Below, piece by piece: positions 18,821 to 26,972 of a DNA stretch of 64,000 nt. Position 1 is the first letter of the stretch, and every line of letters begins with the position of its first letter. Source of the stretch: Candidatus Flexifilum breve (GTDB taxonomy: Bacteria > Chloroflexota > Anaerolineae > Aggregatilineales > Phototrophicaceae). The stretch covers positions 248,001-312,000 of the forward strand of contig JADKGC010000005.1 of NCBI GenBank assembly GCA_016717205.1. Direction: 5' to 3'. The position numbers and the translations under genes were made by a program. The notes below the pieces were generated by a model. It was not told the DNA's origin. It did no database searches and saw nothing but the letters and a program-made list of their open reading frames with translations.

Positions 18821-19533
18821 CACCGGCCTCCAAAGTCTGAGCCCGGCTCGATGGCCGGCAGTTCCAGTTCTGTGCCCGGTGTCAAATCGCGCAGGTTGGT
18901 CAAGCGATTCGCCTCAGCGATCACGCGCCACATTTGCGGATCGCGGTACTCCTCCCACGCAATCTGACTGAGTGTTTCGCCGCGCTTGACCATGCGCCGC
19001 TTCGTATGATCAGGCGAATTCAGTTTCAGTTCTTCCACCTGTTCCTGGATCGACTTATATTCCCGCAGCGTCAGCGAAAGGGTTGCGCGCAGCGGATTGC
19101 CATTCGGAGCAAACAGGGTAAATTTCTGATTGACGCTCTCCACAATCGCCTTGAAATCGTTGGCTTTGTCGAACGGCTTACCCGGACTCCCCCACATAAA
19201 CTGGATGCGAGGCGGGGCGTGCGTTTCGGGCTGAATACGCACTAATTCAAAAAAGGGGGCAGTCAGTTCACGAACATCACGGGCATCTTCCCCCATGCCA
19301 CTGTCGGTCGTGTCGAAGAAGAGTTCAAGCGTTAGCTTGGTATTTTGACCGCGCACAAATTGCAGCAGCGGATTATCCAACCCAGGTATACCGATCTCGG
19401 CGATTTGCGCACCCTTTGAGATCGCGTATTCGGTCGGGTTGAACAGGACGAACATTTCCTCTTTGAGGCCGCGATTTGAATTGAGCGCCTCTTTATCGAG
19501 GATTTTGATACACGCTAACGCCGGTGCTGCCAT
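18820..19533 (-). CDS. LysM baseplate/tube-initiator protein (Afp7/gp53-like)
   Basis: A 237-residue protein. Residues about 25-170 match the eCIS tail protein family (FVLFNPTEYAISKGAQIAE, KLTLELFFDTTDSG, PPRIQFMWGS, ATLSLTLREYKSIQEQ). Residues about 180-228 form a LysM domain: MVKRGETLSQIAWEEYRDPQMW, IAEANRLTNLRDLTPG, LELP. In Afp/PVC the equivalent (Afp7) sits at the tube base and the LysM fold acts in protein contact within the baseplate rather than in peptidoglycan binding. It lies between the DUF5908 gene and the hub, as in Afp. The 3' end overlaps the hub start. Confidence 0.9.
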   Translation of the reverse strand: MAAPALACIKILDKEALNSNRGLKEEMFVLFNPTEYAISKGAQIAEIGIPGLDNPLLQFVRGQNTKLTLELFFDTTDSGMGEDARDVRELTAPFFELVRIQPETHAPPRIQFMWGSPGKPFDKANDFKAIVESVNQKFTLFAPNGNPLRATLSLTLREYKSIQEQVEELKLNSPDHTKRRMVKRGETLSQIAWEEYRDPQMWRVIAEANRLTNLRDLTPGTELELPAIEPGSDFGGR

Positions 19534-19548
19534 GACTTCATTCGTCCT

Positions 19549-19737
19549 TTACTCGGAGTCCGGCAGGGATTCGTTTCGCAGGCGGGTCGCGGAACGCCGC
19601 GATTGCTGGTCGCGCGCCTCGGTGGCGAGGCGCTGCATGATGAGCTTGACCAGTTTTTCGATCTGCGCCTCGGTCAGTGGCATATCTTGATCGATGACCG
19701 TCGTCTCGATTGTTGTGTTTTCAATGAACAGGGGCAT
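19549..19737 (-). CDS. DUF5908-like small eCIS protein (Afp6-like)
   Basis: A 62-residue protein starting MPLFIENTTIETTVID with a central helix (TEAQIEKLVKLIMQRL) and a charged Arg-rich tail. It sits between tube 2 and the LysM gene, the place of Afp6/Pvc6, and the strand-then-helix pattern fits the DUF5908 family. The function of Afp6 is poorly known. Spacings of 9 and 15 bases to its neighbours support a real gene in the operon. Confidence 0.75.
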   Translation of the reverse strand: MPLFIENTTIETTVIDQDMPLTEAQIEKLVKLIMQRLATEARDQQSRRSATRLRNESLPDSE

Positions 19738-19746
19738 ACCTCACTC

Positions 19747-20187
19747 CTACTTCACATACTCCAGCCATTCGTGCGCGAGTTCCAGTTGTTCGACGGCGAT
19801 GGCGTTCTGGGCCGCGTTCAGATCCGGTCCAATCCATTTGACCGGAAATGCGCGCCGAAATTCAAACGTCATCTGCGCTGTGCCGCCGGATGCGTCCATC
19901 ACCTGAATGCTGCCTGTCTTGCGGATGATTTCGCCGCGAACCAGCTTCCAGTACCAGTCCCACAGTTTTCGATCCACGATGCCGCGTTTCAAGGTGATGT
20001 TCGACTGCTTGGTGCGCGTGGGGAACTTGTGCACGTGAGTGTTCAGCCCACCTTCGACGTAATCCTGAGTTTCTGTCTCCAAGCGAAGTCCAGAACATTC
20101 ACTGAACCCGCCGTACAGCTCGTTGTCGATTTTGACGATGAACCGGAATGCAAGATAAGGATCAACGCGCTCATTGCTCGCTGGCAT
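19747..20187 (-). CDS. inner tube protein 2 (Afp5-like, Hcp/gp19 fold)
   Basis: A 146-residue phage tail tube family protein: MPASNERVDPYLAFRFIVKID, GGFSECSGLRLETETQDYVEGG, SNITLKRGIVDRKLWDWYW, and a C-terminal strand FRRAFPVKWIGPDLNAAQNAIAVEQLELAHE. It differs from tube 1 (21943-22380) and, being next to DUF5908 and LysM, is the likely Afp5 counterpart that starts the tube on the baseplate. The length equals the family norm. It follows sheath 2 after 3 bases. Confidence 0.92.
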   Translation of the reverse strand: MPASNERVDPYLAFRFIVKIDNELYGGFSECSGLRLETETQDYVEGGLNTHVHKFPTRTKQSNITLKRGIVDRKLWDWYWKLVRGEIIRKTGSIQVMDASGGTAQMTFEFRRAFPVKWIGPDLNAAQNAIAVEQLELAHEWLEYVK

Positions 20188-20190
20188 AGT

Positions 20191-21936
20191 TTATGAGCTC
20201 CTTCGTTCTGACCGTCGCTCGCCGATTTCGATTTCCGTGCCGCCTTGCACCTTGCCGATTCGCACCAGCACGTATTCGGTAGGCGCGGGGAGCAGAAGGT
20301 CAATGTGGGTTTGAAGCAAACCTCGGTCAGTATCTTCGGGCGGATTGGTCGTCGCGTCACACCGCACACGGTATGCGGCTTCGGCGGTCGCGCCGCCGAG
20401 CATTCCCGCGCGCCACACCTGATCGAGAAAGCCGCGGGTGATACGCTCAACCGCTTCCCACTGATCAGGGTTGTTGGGCTCAAAGACCACATCGGCCGAA
20501 ATGTCTTCAATCACCTCTTCTATCCACAGCAGCAAACGGCGCACATTGATGTAGCGCAGCAGCGTGTCGCTGCTCAACGTGACCGCCCCGCCTATGCGGA
20601 TACCGCGACCGGGAACGGCGCGCAGCACATTAATCTGATGTTCGTTCAACACCCCGTGCAGCACATCGTCAATTGGGAAGACGAGATCTTTCACGTCTTC
20701 CATGAGCATGTTCGCGGGGGGTTTGTGCACACCAATATCGATATCGCCCCGCGCGTAAATTCCCGCAACGTGACCACAGGTCGGCACTTCGACCAAGCGC
20801 CCGCCCTGTGGACGTGACACTTTTACCCATGGGAAGTACAGTGCAGCACGGCTGGTATCAAACTTATTACGCCACTCGATCACTGTTTCGGGGAACTGCC
20901 GCGACGGAGGAACATCGAGGATGGCGAAGCGGTCAAGCCGTTGTTCACACTGCCGAATGAGGGCGAATTGAAGCTGTTCGATCTCCTGTTCGCCAAAGCC
21001 CCGCGCGTACTCCGTTTCCAAGGACGGCGGTCGCTGCCGCTCATCGCTCACCTGATCGCAGCGCAGCGCGGGCGTCTGGTAGCTAGGGTCGCTGTGCGGG
21101 AAGGGCATCATATCGGGCATAGCAAGGAGGCTGATCTCGTCAATGTCTTTGAAGAGACTCAAGCCCCATTTTTGTTCCGGCATGGCGAGATCCCCGCTGA
21201 AATGCGCAGGCATCAGCCCACTTAAGCCGCTGTCGCCGCCTATGAAAGCGCCATTTGCGACGACCCAATCACGCGCTAGCGTCCGCCCGCCTTGGCCTGC
21301 AGCGCGTTTCTCTGCAACCGTAGGCATCGGTGCATCATCGATGAAGCGGATGAGCCGTTCCGTTGTTCGCCGCGTTTCTCGTTGGTAGCTCGTAGACTGC
21401 TCGTCAGCACCGAACCAGCGCACATCAAGTTCTGATTCCTCGATGCGTTCACGGAGCGCGTCGCGATCGTTCAGGGGCAGATTGCGCCATACCTGCCGCA
21501 CTTCGCCGTCCCCTTGCGGCAGTCGAATCGTGATATTCATCAAACTGCCGCCTGTGCGCCGCAGTTCGATCTGCAACTCGCGCCCCCAGGTTCCCGGGCT
21601 CGACGCCTCCAAGCCCCATGGCGTACTACCTTCCAGAGCGACAGAGAAGGTTGCTGGCGCTGCCGTGACCGGATTGGCGACGCGCACGACCCAACACTCA
21701 CGTCCACCATTATCAAAGAACCCGCGCACCGCGTAACTCAAAAAGCTCGGTGCAGTCTGCGACACGCCCCCGAAGACACTGAAAAACTGCTGCCAGCTCT
21801 CCAGTTTGACGGCGCGATGCAGTGGCCCTCGGCGCGCAAGCCCGACGAATCCTGCGATGTCCGTGCGCACCTGGGTGAAGGGACGCAAACGATCCAGTCG
21901 TTCAAAGTAGACGCCGGGCTTACGGTAGCTGAACAT
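20191..21936 (-). CDS. contractile tail sheath protein 2
   Basis: A 581-residue sheath protein. The N-terminus reads YRKPGVYFERLDRLRPFTQVRTDIAGFVGLARRG, the C-terminal part RGIRIGGAVTLSSDTLLRYINVRRLLLWIEEVIED and a final AYRVRCDATTNPPEDTDRGLLQTHIDLLLP. It has an insert of about 60 residues relative to sheath 1 in the outward-facing middle (around residues 130-260). eCIS loci often encode two or three sheath variants; the one nearest the LysM/tube 2 genes may form the baseplate-proximal ring. It is 6 bases downstream of tube 1. Confidence 0.92.
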   Translation of the reverse strand: MFSYRKPGVYFERLDRLRPFTQVRTDIAGFVGLARRGPLHRAVKLESWQQFFSVFGGVSQTAPSFLSYAVRGFFDNGGRECWVVRVANPVTAAPATFSVALEGSTPWGLEASSPGTWGRELQIELRRTGGSLMNITIRLPQGDGEVRQVWRNLPLNDRDALRERIEESELDVRWFGADEQSTSYQRETRRTTERLIRFIDDAPMPTVAEKRAAGQGGRTLARDWVVANGAFIGGDSGLSGLMPAHFSGDLAMPEQKWGLSLFKDIDEISLLAMPDMMPFPHSDPSYQTPALRCDQVSDERQRPPSLETEYARGFGEQEIEQLQFALIRQCEQRLDRFAILDVPPSRQFPETVIEWRNKFDTSRAALYFPWVKVSRPQGGRLVEVPTCGHVAGIYARGDIDIGVHKPPANMLMEDVKDLVFPIDDVLHGVLNEHQINVLRAVPGRGIRIGGAVTLSSDTLLRYINVRRLLLWIEEVIEDISADVVFEPNNPDQWEAVERITRGFLDQVWRAGMLGGATAEAAYRVRCDATTNPPEDTDRGLLQTHIDLLLPAPTEYVLVRIGKVQGGTEIEIGERRSERRSS

Positions 21937-21942
21937 ATCGCG

Positions 21943-22380
21943 CTATTCCAGTTCGATCGTTTCGCACACAATTTCGAGCGTTTCGATGGCGACCTCATTG
22001 TTCTTGGCGTTGAAACTCGGGCCTTCCCACTTTCGCGGCCAGCCTTCGGTGAATTTCCACGTCAACGCGGGTTCGCGTGCTTCGTTGAGCAGCACAATCG
22101 ACCCGGACTGGCGCTGCGTCTTCCCCTGAATGACCAATTTGCGCCATTCCCACAAACTCCGGTCACTGGTATAGCCGCGCTTGAGGGTGATGTTGGAAGA
22201 TTTCGCTAGTCCCGGCATTTTGCGCACATGATTGATTTCTGAACCCGTGCGGTACTCAATCGCGTCAGTTTCCGTAGTCAGACCGCTCACTTCCGAAAAG
22301 CCCGCGACAGTCACACCATCGATCACTACGCGGAAATTGAAGGACGCAAACGGGTCATTGCGATCATTAGAAGCAGCCAT
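21943..22380 (-). CDS. inner tube protein 1 (Afp1-like, Hcp/gp19 fold)
   Basis: A 145-residue tube subunit: MAASNDRNDPFASFNFRVV, VAGFSEVSGLTTETDAIEYRTG, SNITLKRGYTSDRSLWEWRK, and a C-terminal GPSFNAKNNEVAIETLEIVCE. This is the standard length and motif set of the eCIS major tube family. It probably makes up most of the inner tube, with sheath 1 around it. It lies between the two sheath genes, with a 31-base gap after sheath 1. Confidence 0.93.
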   Translation of the reverse strand: MAASNDRNDPFASFNFRVVIDGVTVAGFSEVSGLTTETDAIEYRTGSEINHVRKMPGLAKSSNITLKRGYTSDRSLWEWRKLVIQGKTQRQSGSIVLLNEAREPALTWKFTEGWPRKWEGPSFNAKNNEVAIETLEIVCETIELE

Positions 22381-22411
22381 TTACCTTTTCCTCTCGGCTT
22401 GACCCACTCAA

Positions 22412-23983
22412 CTACTGCTGGTTTTCCGTCGCCGTGTATTGCTGAATGCGGAAAATGACGAATTCCGCTGGTTTGACAGGCGCAATGCCGATGTAGCAGA
22501 TCAAGCGCCCGTTATCGATATCGTCCTGTGTCATGGTGGTACGGTCGCAGCGGACGAAGAAGGCTTCTTCCTCGGTTGTCCCGAACAACGCACCGTTCTT
22601 CCACAGACGAGTTAGGAAATTGCTGATGCTGCGGCGGACATAGCCCCAGGTGAGGTCGTCGTTTGGCTCAAATACCACCCACTGCGATCCCTCATCGATA
22701 GATTCCTCGACGAAGATGAACAACCGCCGGACGTTCACATATTTCCACAAGGCGTCGCTGGATAACGTGCGCGCGCCCCACAGGCGGATGCCGCGCCCAT
22801 CAGGTCGGAAGTCGCGGATGCAGTTCACGCCGCGGGGATTGAGCATATCCTGATCACTTTTGGTGATTGGGAACTCGATTTCAACCGCCCCGCGCACGAC
22901 CTCGTTGGCGGGCGCTTTATGTACGCCGCGCTCAATATCGGTGCGCGCCATAATGCCTGCAATGTGTCCTGCCGGCGGCACGAGGCGATAATCGTTGATT
23001 GTCGGATCGAAAATCCAAATCCAAGGGTGATAGAGCGCAGCATACAGGGTGTCGCGCGGCATGTCGACGTTGTTGACATTCGACTGTCCCTGCCGCACCG
23101 ACAGCACGCCGAACCGATCTTTCAGGAGCTCGCATTGGGTGATGATCGCATTGTTGATCGGGGTGAACAGATCATCCCGCGCCTGATCCGGCACGAGCAG
23201 CAGTGCGATATCATCAACCGTCGCCAGCCCATCTAAGCCACGTCCCCGTCCGAGAATATCGGTGGGCAAGCCCGCAGGCACGGGGATCAACTCTTTGCTG
23301 CCAGTGAAGTCAGCCGCGACAACCGCTGCGCCATCATCACCTTGGCTAAATTCACCCGCGTCGAAACCCGTCATGGGCAGCCCAGCGGGGCCATCGTCCG
23401 TCCAATCGCAGCGGACGAGCCGTGAGCGCGAATTGATTACGACCATCACGTTATTACTAGCGCGCGGCTCAGCCGAGAGATTATCAAAGACTTCCAACGT
23501 GTCGGGTGGGCGCAGGTCGGGATTGGCGGCATTGGCCGGGTCAGTCGGGTCGACGAACGGATCGGGGAAGTTGGTGTAGTAAAGGATACTCACCCGAAAC
23601 TGATTCGGCGCATTGTTCGACGGCGGGGATACTTTGATGCGAAGATTGTTGCCCCATGCTCCGCGTCCATAGGCGACAAACTGTAAATTGCCGATGACGG
23701 CCTGTGAGGCGACCGCCTCACTGCTGGCGACGCGGGTCACATAGCAGCGCTGCCCCCCGTTTTCAAAGAAGCCCTGAATGGCATACGCGACATACGAAAC
23801 ATCGGGGATGAAACCACCGTACCAGCGCTGAAACTCCAGCCAACTGCTGATAAGTCGGGGTTCTTCAGGACCGCGTTCCGTCTGTCCCACAATGCCAGCG
23901 GTGCTGGTGCCAACGCCTTCAATCGGACGTGGTCCGGTGCTGATCTCTTCGACATAGACACCGGGTGATAAATATTCAGGCAT
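22412..23983 (-). CDS. contractile tail sheath protein 1
   Basis: A 523-residue sheath protein with the classical ends: MPEYLSPGVYVEEISTGPRPIEGVGTS at the start and RDFRPDGRGIRLWGARTLSSDALWKYVNVRRLFIFVEES, then FFVRCDRTTMTQDDIDNGRLICYIGIAPVKPAEFVIFRI at the end (all shown as separate key motifs of the sheath fold). The ATG at 23983 has GGAGGAAA upstream; an in-frame TTG at 23989 is less likely. Length and motif order equal the major sheaths of Afp, PVC and MAC. Sheath contraction drives the tube into the target. Confidence 0.94.
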   Translation of the reverse strand: MPEYLSPGVYVEEISTGPRPIEGVGTSTAGIVGQTERGPEEPRLISSWLEFQRWYGGFIPDVSYVAYAIQGFFENGGQRCYVTRVASSEAVASQAVIGNLQFVAYGRGAWGNNLRIKVSPPSNNAPNQFRVSILYYTNFPDPFVDPTDPANAANPDLRPPDTLEVFDNLSAEPRASNNVMVVINSRSRLVRCDWTDDGPAGLPMTGFDAGEFSQGDDGAAVVAADFTGSKELIPVPAGLPTDILGRGRGLDGLATVDDIALLLVPDQARDDLFTPINNAIITQCELLKDRFGVLSVRQGQSNVNNVDMPRDTLYAALYHPWIWIFDPTINDYRLVPPAGHIAGIMARTDIERGVHKAPANEVVRGAVEIEFPITKSDQDMLNPRGVNCIRDFRPDGRGIRLWGARTLSSDALWKYVNVRRLFIFVEESIDEGSQWVVFEPNDDLTWGYVRRSISNFLTRLWKNGALFGTTEEEAFFVRCDRTTMTQDDIDNGRLICYIGIAPVKPAEFVIFRIQQYTATENQQ

Positions 23984-24007
23984 TCGCAATTTCCTCCATA
24001 GCTCGCG

Positions 24008-24685
24008 TCAGAATTCGAAGTCGCCCAGCTTGTTCAACTTTTTCGGCTCGATCTGGACGATGCGTTGAATTGCTCGGTTATCGGTAGGATGGCGCAGATT
24101 GATCTCTACGCTTCTGGGCAAAGGGTTCATGCGATCCGGTTCGGGAAGGTAGAAGGACCACCCGCCGTCCCGATCACTGAGTGCTGAACAAGGAAAGCCG
24201 CGCACCGTGACTCTGACCCCGGCGACCCGGTTGTCCGGCGCGGCCAGCGCTGAATCGAGCACGCGACTGCGCAGTCCAGTGCTGGTCGGTAAATAGGGGT
24301 AGGTCGCGCCGGGTTCAAGCGCAATTGGATACGCTGCATTTGACGACGGAAGCACTACATCAAGGGTCACTGACTGGTAGAAGCCATCCGGTTGCGTGAC
24401 GCGTAACCGGTATGGGCCATCTGGCAGCAGACCCTGGTTCCGTTGATCGCCACTCGACAACCGGACTTGTCCAAAAAACAGATAGTAGCCGCTCGCATTC
24501 CGTGTCATGACCAACTGGATCGGTTGGGGCAAGGGAGCCCCATCGTATGCGATCAGAGCGAAGTCAAGTGGTCCTTTGGGCAGGATGCGGCTCTGCTGCG
24601 GTCCTACGCGCAAGGCATAATCGTCCCAAATATCGAACAGCAGCCGCGCTGTGAGCGTGCGCGAGAACCATTCACGGGTGTTCAC
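24008..24685 (-). CDS. carboxypeptidase-regulatory-like eCIS accessory protein
   Basis: A 225-residue protein between the Pvc16-type gene and sheath 1. The C-terminal half has the pattern of a carboxypeptidase regulatory-like (transthyretin-type) beta domain: LRSRVLDSALAAPDNRVAGVRVTVRGFPCSALSDRDGGWSFYLP. The N-terminal half (LLFDIWDDYALR, GYYLFFGQVRLSSGD, GPYRLRVTQPDGFYQSVTLDV) is beta-rich too and might be a second such domain. It overlaps the Pvc16 stop by 4 bases. No signal peptide is present, so it is not an ordinary secreted protein. A structural or decoration role on the particle is inference from context. Confidence 0.6.
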   Translation of the reverse strand: MNTREWFSRTLTARLLFDIWDDYALRVGPQQSRILPKGPLDFALIAYDGAPLPQPIQLVMTRNASGYYLFFGQVRLSSGDQRNQGLLPDGPYRLRVTQPDGFYQSVTLDVVLPSSNAAYPIALEPGATYPYLPTSTGLRSRVLDSALAAPDNRVAGVRVTVRGFPCSALSDRDGGWSFYLPEPDRMNPLPRSVEINLRHPTDNRAIQRIVQIEPKKLNKLGDFEF

Positions 24686-25278
24686 GACAGCAGCCCTTCC
24701 GGTGTAGCCCGGTAACTGTCCTGCTTCGACTTGACGCGTCCCTGCGTCCGTACGCGCTGGGCGTCAATGCGGGTAACCCGCACTTGATAGCACACCGATA
24801 AGCGATAGGGCTCTTTGAGCGCTTCCCAGATGCGGGTGAGTTCTTCCAGTGACAAGCGGCACAGCGTCAAATGCAATTCCTCCGAGACGTTGTTGCCTGC
24901 CGACCGCAGCGGGATGATGGCATTGTCGTAGAAGGCCTGCATCGTTTTGCCGAGCAGCAGATGATCCATCAGTTCATCCCCCGTGACCGGCGTCACCAGA
25001 TAGTAGAGGTTGAGCGCCAGCGGCGTTTCGCGCAGCTGCTGATCGTCTCCGTTCAGGCGCAGGGGCGGGTTATTCTTGACGAACTCGTTTTCCGTCACCT
25101 GATACAACCAGAATGACAACTTGTGCGAACTATTCTTGACGCTTTCAGTTGGGTTTTTGAACGTGATCGCGTCATCGCTGCTGGTATCCACGGCGAAGTT
25201 CGGTTCAGCCGCATAGTGCTGCTTCAGCATTTCTTGCAGCGCGATGCTGGTCGACTGGATGACGAGATAGCTGCTCAT
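24682..25278 (-). CDS. Pvc16/Afp16-like tube terminator (DUF4255)
   Basis: A 198-residue protein matching the DUF4255/Pvc16 N-terminal domain: YLVIQSTSIALQEMLKQHY, ITFKNPTESVKNSSHKLSFWLYQVTENEF, RETPLALNLYYLVTPVTGDELMDHLLLGKTMQAFYDN, and SLEELTRIWEALKEPYRLSVCYQVRV. In Afp and PVC this protein caps the distal end of the tube and sheath and sets final length. It comes early in this operon rather than at its end as in Afp. It overlaps the next gene by 4 bases. Confidence 0.9.
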   Translation of the reverse strand: MSSYLVIQSTSIALQEMLKQHYAAEPNFAVDTSSDDAITFKNPTESVKNSSHKLSFWLYQVTENEFVKNNPPLRLNGDDQQLRETPLALNLYYLVTPVTGDELMDHLLLGKTMQAFYDNAIIPLRSAGNNVSEELHLTLCRLSLEELTRIWEALKEPYRLSVCYQVRVTRIDAQRVRTQGRVKSKQDSYRATPEGLLS

Positions 25279-25296
25279 TCCGCCTTACCTCTGGCC

Positions 25297-26235
25297 TTAG
25301 GCTTCCGTCTGATCGTCATGGCCACTACTGGGCGCCTCGACTTCGTGCACAGATGTGGTGTCATTGTGGGACTGACTCGCAGCAGCTTGCGCGGCCCGCG
25401 TCGTCTCGAACTTGGCGGTAATATCAGCAACGCGACTGGCGATGGCTGCCTTATGTTGGCTCTCCGCCGCAGCGAGATCGGCCGCTTTTTGGTTGGCGTT
25501 CAGCGTTTCGGTCGCCGTCTTGGTAAGTGCCCCCATGTATTGCGTGAGTGCTGTGTCAATCTCGCCAATGTACTTTGCCACCGTCGCGTCAGCGACCGCC
25601 CATGTCAATGATGGAAGCGTTGGGGGAAGTGTGTTGTCCCCCAGCAGGACTCGATAGGTCGCGAGTGCGATTCCGGAGGCGACGAGATCGGCTCCGCCGA
25701 GCGCGGTCTCCACCGCTGCCTGCTGCGTTTCAACTTCGCTGCGCTTGTCCTGAATAGTTTTGGGCAGATTACTCAGTTTGCCGTAAGCAACATCCAGTTT
25801 GGCACGCAGCGCCGTCTCATCAGCTTTGGCAGTTGCCAAAGTCGCATCTGCCGTTGTCTTGGCGTCTTTCGCCTTTTCCCAGTCTTGTCGCAGCTTTTCG
25901 ATATTGGTATCGACCTCAAAGACGACCTGTTTCAGGGTGTCGTAGTCCGCAAACTTCTGGACTTCTTTGAGCGTCTTTTCGGCTTCGGTGTAAAAGGTGT
26001 TGCCCGTCCTCAGCCGCAGTTGCCCGGCGGCCCGCGCGGTGGGCAGGTCTTTTTTCGCCTTGTCGAGGTCAGTTTTCAGCTTTTTGCCAGTCCCCACTCC
26101 GCGATTCTGAGAATCGGCGTTACTGGTCGACTGATTGAGCGCGGTCTGCGTGGTTGTAACCCACTGCTGCACCACGTTGATCAGACTGTCAATATCTGTT
26201 GGTGGGGTCGTCGTTCCACTCGTATTGCTAGACAT
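25297..26235 (-). CDS. coiled-coil protein at the head of the eCIS operon
   Basis: A 312-residue protein I cannot assign. It is almost wholly helical and Ala/Lys/Thr/Gln-rich, with heptad-like stretches at about 55-180 (KKLKTDLDKAKKDL, TLKEVQKFADYDTLKQVV, EKLRQDWEKAKDAKTTADA) and 225-285 (ATETLNANQKAADLAAAESQHK). The N-terminus is Ser/Thr/Gln-rich and the C-terminus acidic. No signal peptide or membrane helix is seen. It could be a second tape-measure-like or luminal protein, or a cargo. The ATG at 26235 has AAGGAG upstream; a TTG at 26277 overlapping the previous gene is the alternative start. Confidence 0.6.
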   Translation of the reverse strand: MSSNTSGTTTPPTDIDSLINVVQQWVTTTQTALNQSTSNADSQNRGVGTGKKLKTDLDKAKKDLPTARAAGQLRLRTGNTFYTEAEKTLKEVQKFADYDTLKQVVFEVDTNIEKLRQDWEKAKDAKTTADATLATAKADETALRAKLDVAYGKLSNLPKTIQDKRSEVETQQAAVETALGGADLVASGIALATYRVLLGDNTLPPTLPSLTWAVADATVAKYIGEIDTALTQYMGALTKTATETLNANQKAADLAAAESQHKAAIASRVADITAKFETTRAAQAAASQSHNDTTSVHEVEAPSSGHDDQTEA

Positions 26236-26273
26236 GCTTGTTTCCGCTCCTTGTTGGACTAGATTTGTTTTCC

Positions 26274-26741
26274 TCAAGGCGATGATTTGCTCTCGTCTTG
26301 TGATGGGTCAAGTGTGGTGACAAACCGAATTCCGTTGAGCAAGGCTTCCGAAAGGCGGTCAGGGCTTTCGACGGTGAGTTTGTTCCAACGGAGACTCATC
26401 CAATACGCTGTGATGGACGAGGCAATGAGCGGCCCCGAGATGACAAGGATGCGCAGTCCGGTGTATTCCTCCAGCAGATGCGTAAACAGGCGGGGTAGTT
26501 TGGTCGTGGTTTCCGACAAATGCAGGACGACGATTAAGACTCCATCCGCCATCAGCGGAGACAACCGAGCCAGCGCAGCCCCTTGCCCCCACATTGAAGT
26601 CAAATCCAAAGTAATCTCGCCCCTGAAGCGCAGATGGTTTTCGATGGCGAGCGCGGTTTCGAGCGCCTGAGTGATGCCCGGCGGGCAATTCGCCGTTATG
26701 ACGGAGATAAGATCCTGCTCATCATCCTGAGCTTGCGTCAT
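26274..26741 (-). CDS. unrecognised 155-residue protein, first gene of the eCIS operon
   Basis: A 155-residue soluble protein without a family I recognise. It alternates strands and helices (ITLDLTSMW, DGVLIVVLHLSETTTKLPRLFTHLLEEYTGLRILVISGPL, WNKLTVESPDRLSEALLNGI), a pattern like a receiver or small Rossmann-type fold, but the acidic pocket of a true receiver is not evident. It ends overlapping a TTG of the coiled-coil frame. As the first gene of the operon, it could be regulatory or an assembly factor. Nothing firmer can be said. Confidence 0.5.
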   Translation of the reverse strand: MTQAQDDEQDLISVITANCPPGITQALETALAIENHLRFRGEITLDLTSMWGQGAALARLSPLMADGVLIVVLHLSETTTKLPRLFTHLLEEYTGLRILVISGPLIASSITAYWMSLRWNKLTVESPDRLSEALLNGIRFVTTLDPSQDESKSSP

Positions 26742-26851
26742 GAATTCCCTCGATCCGCTTTCATCGTTCGCAGAGTGGGGTAGATGTTTTCATCTTAGGT
26801 TTTTGGCGTGGCGCAGTAAATCGATCCGGAGGAGGGTTTTTCTGTGAACTT

Positions 26852-26886
26852 AACGTAGATGTAAATAGATCGTTGGATCTAGATCG
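26852..26886 (-). promoter_or_regulatory. TAGATNG-type direct repeats upstream of the eCIS operon
   Basis: The 231-base gap before the eCIS operon contains three similar hexamer-like units on the plus strand, TAGATG at 26856, TAGATCG at 26866 and TAGATCG at 26880, spaced 10 and 14 bases apart. They lie about 110-145 bases upstream of the first start codon. BTAD-type regulators bind short tandem direct repeats, and one is encoded next door (27823-31020), so this is a candidate binding region. No convincing -35/-10 pair was found in the gap. A partial inverted repeat (26908-26936) lies just upstream and may end the LuxR transcript. Confidence 0.3.
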
Positions 26887-26972
26887 CGGATAGAGCGTGT
26901 GTGTTCACCCCTCTCGCCGTGGGATTAAGCGAGGGGCTAGCGACTGATTGGGGAACGAACTAACTCAGCGGA

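Noticed and set aside
1..26741. Prophage or type VI secretion interpretation of the contractile genes
   Set aside because: No terminase, portal, capsid, integrase or lysis genes, and no TssJ/L/M-type membrane genes; DUF4157, DUF5908, Pvc16 and the AAA protein point to eCIS.
26908..26936. Intrinsic terminator after the LuxR gene
   Set aside because: The stem CCCCTCTCGC/GCGAGGGG is imperfect and no T tract follows on the minus strand; left unannotated.
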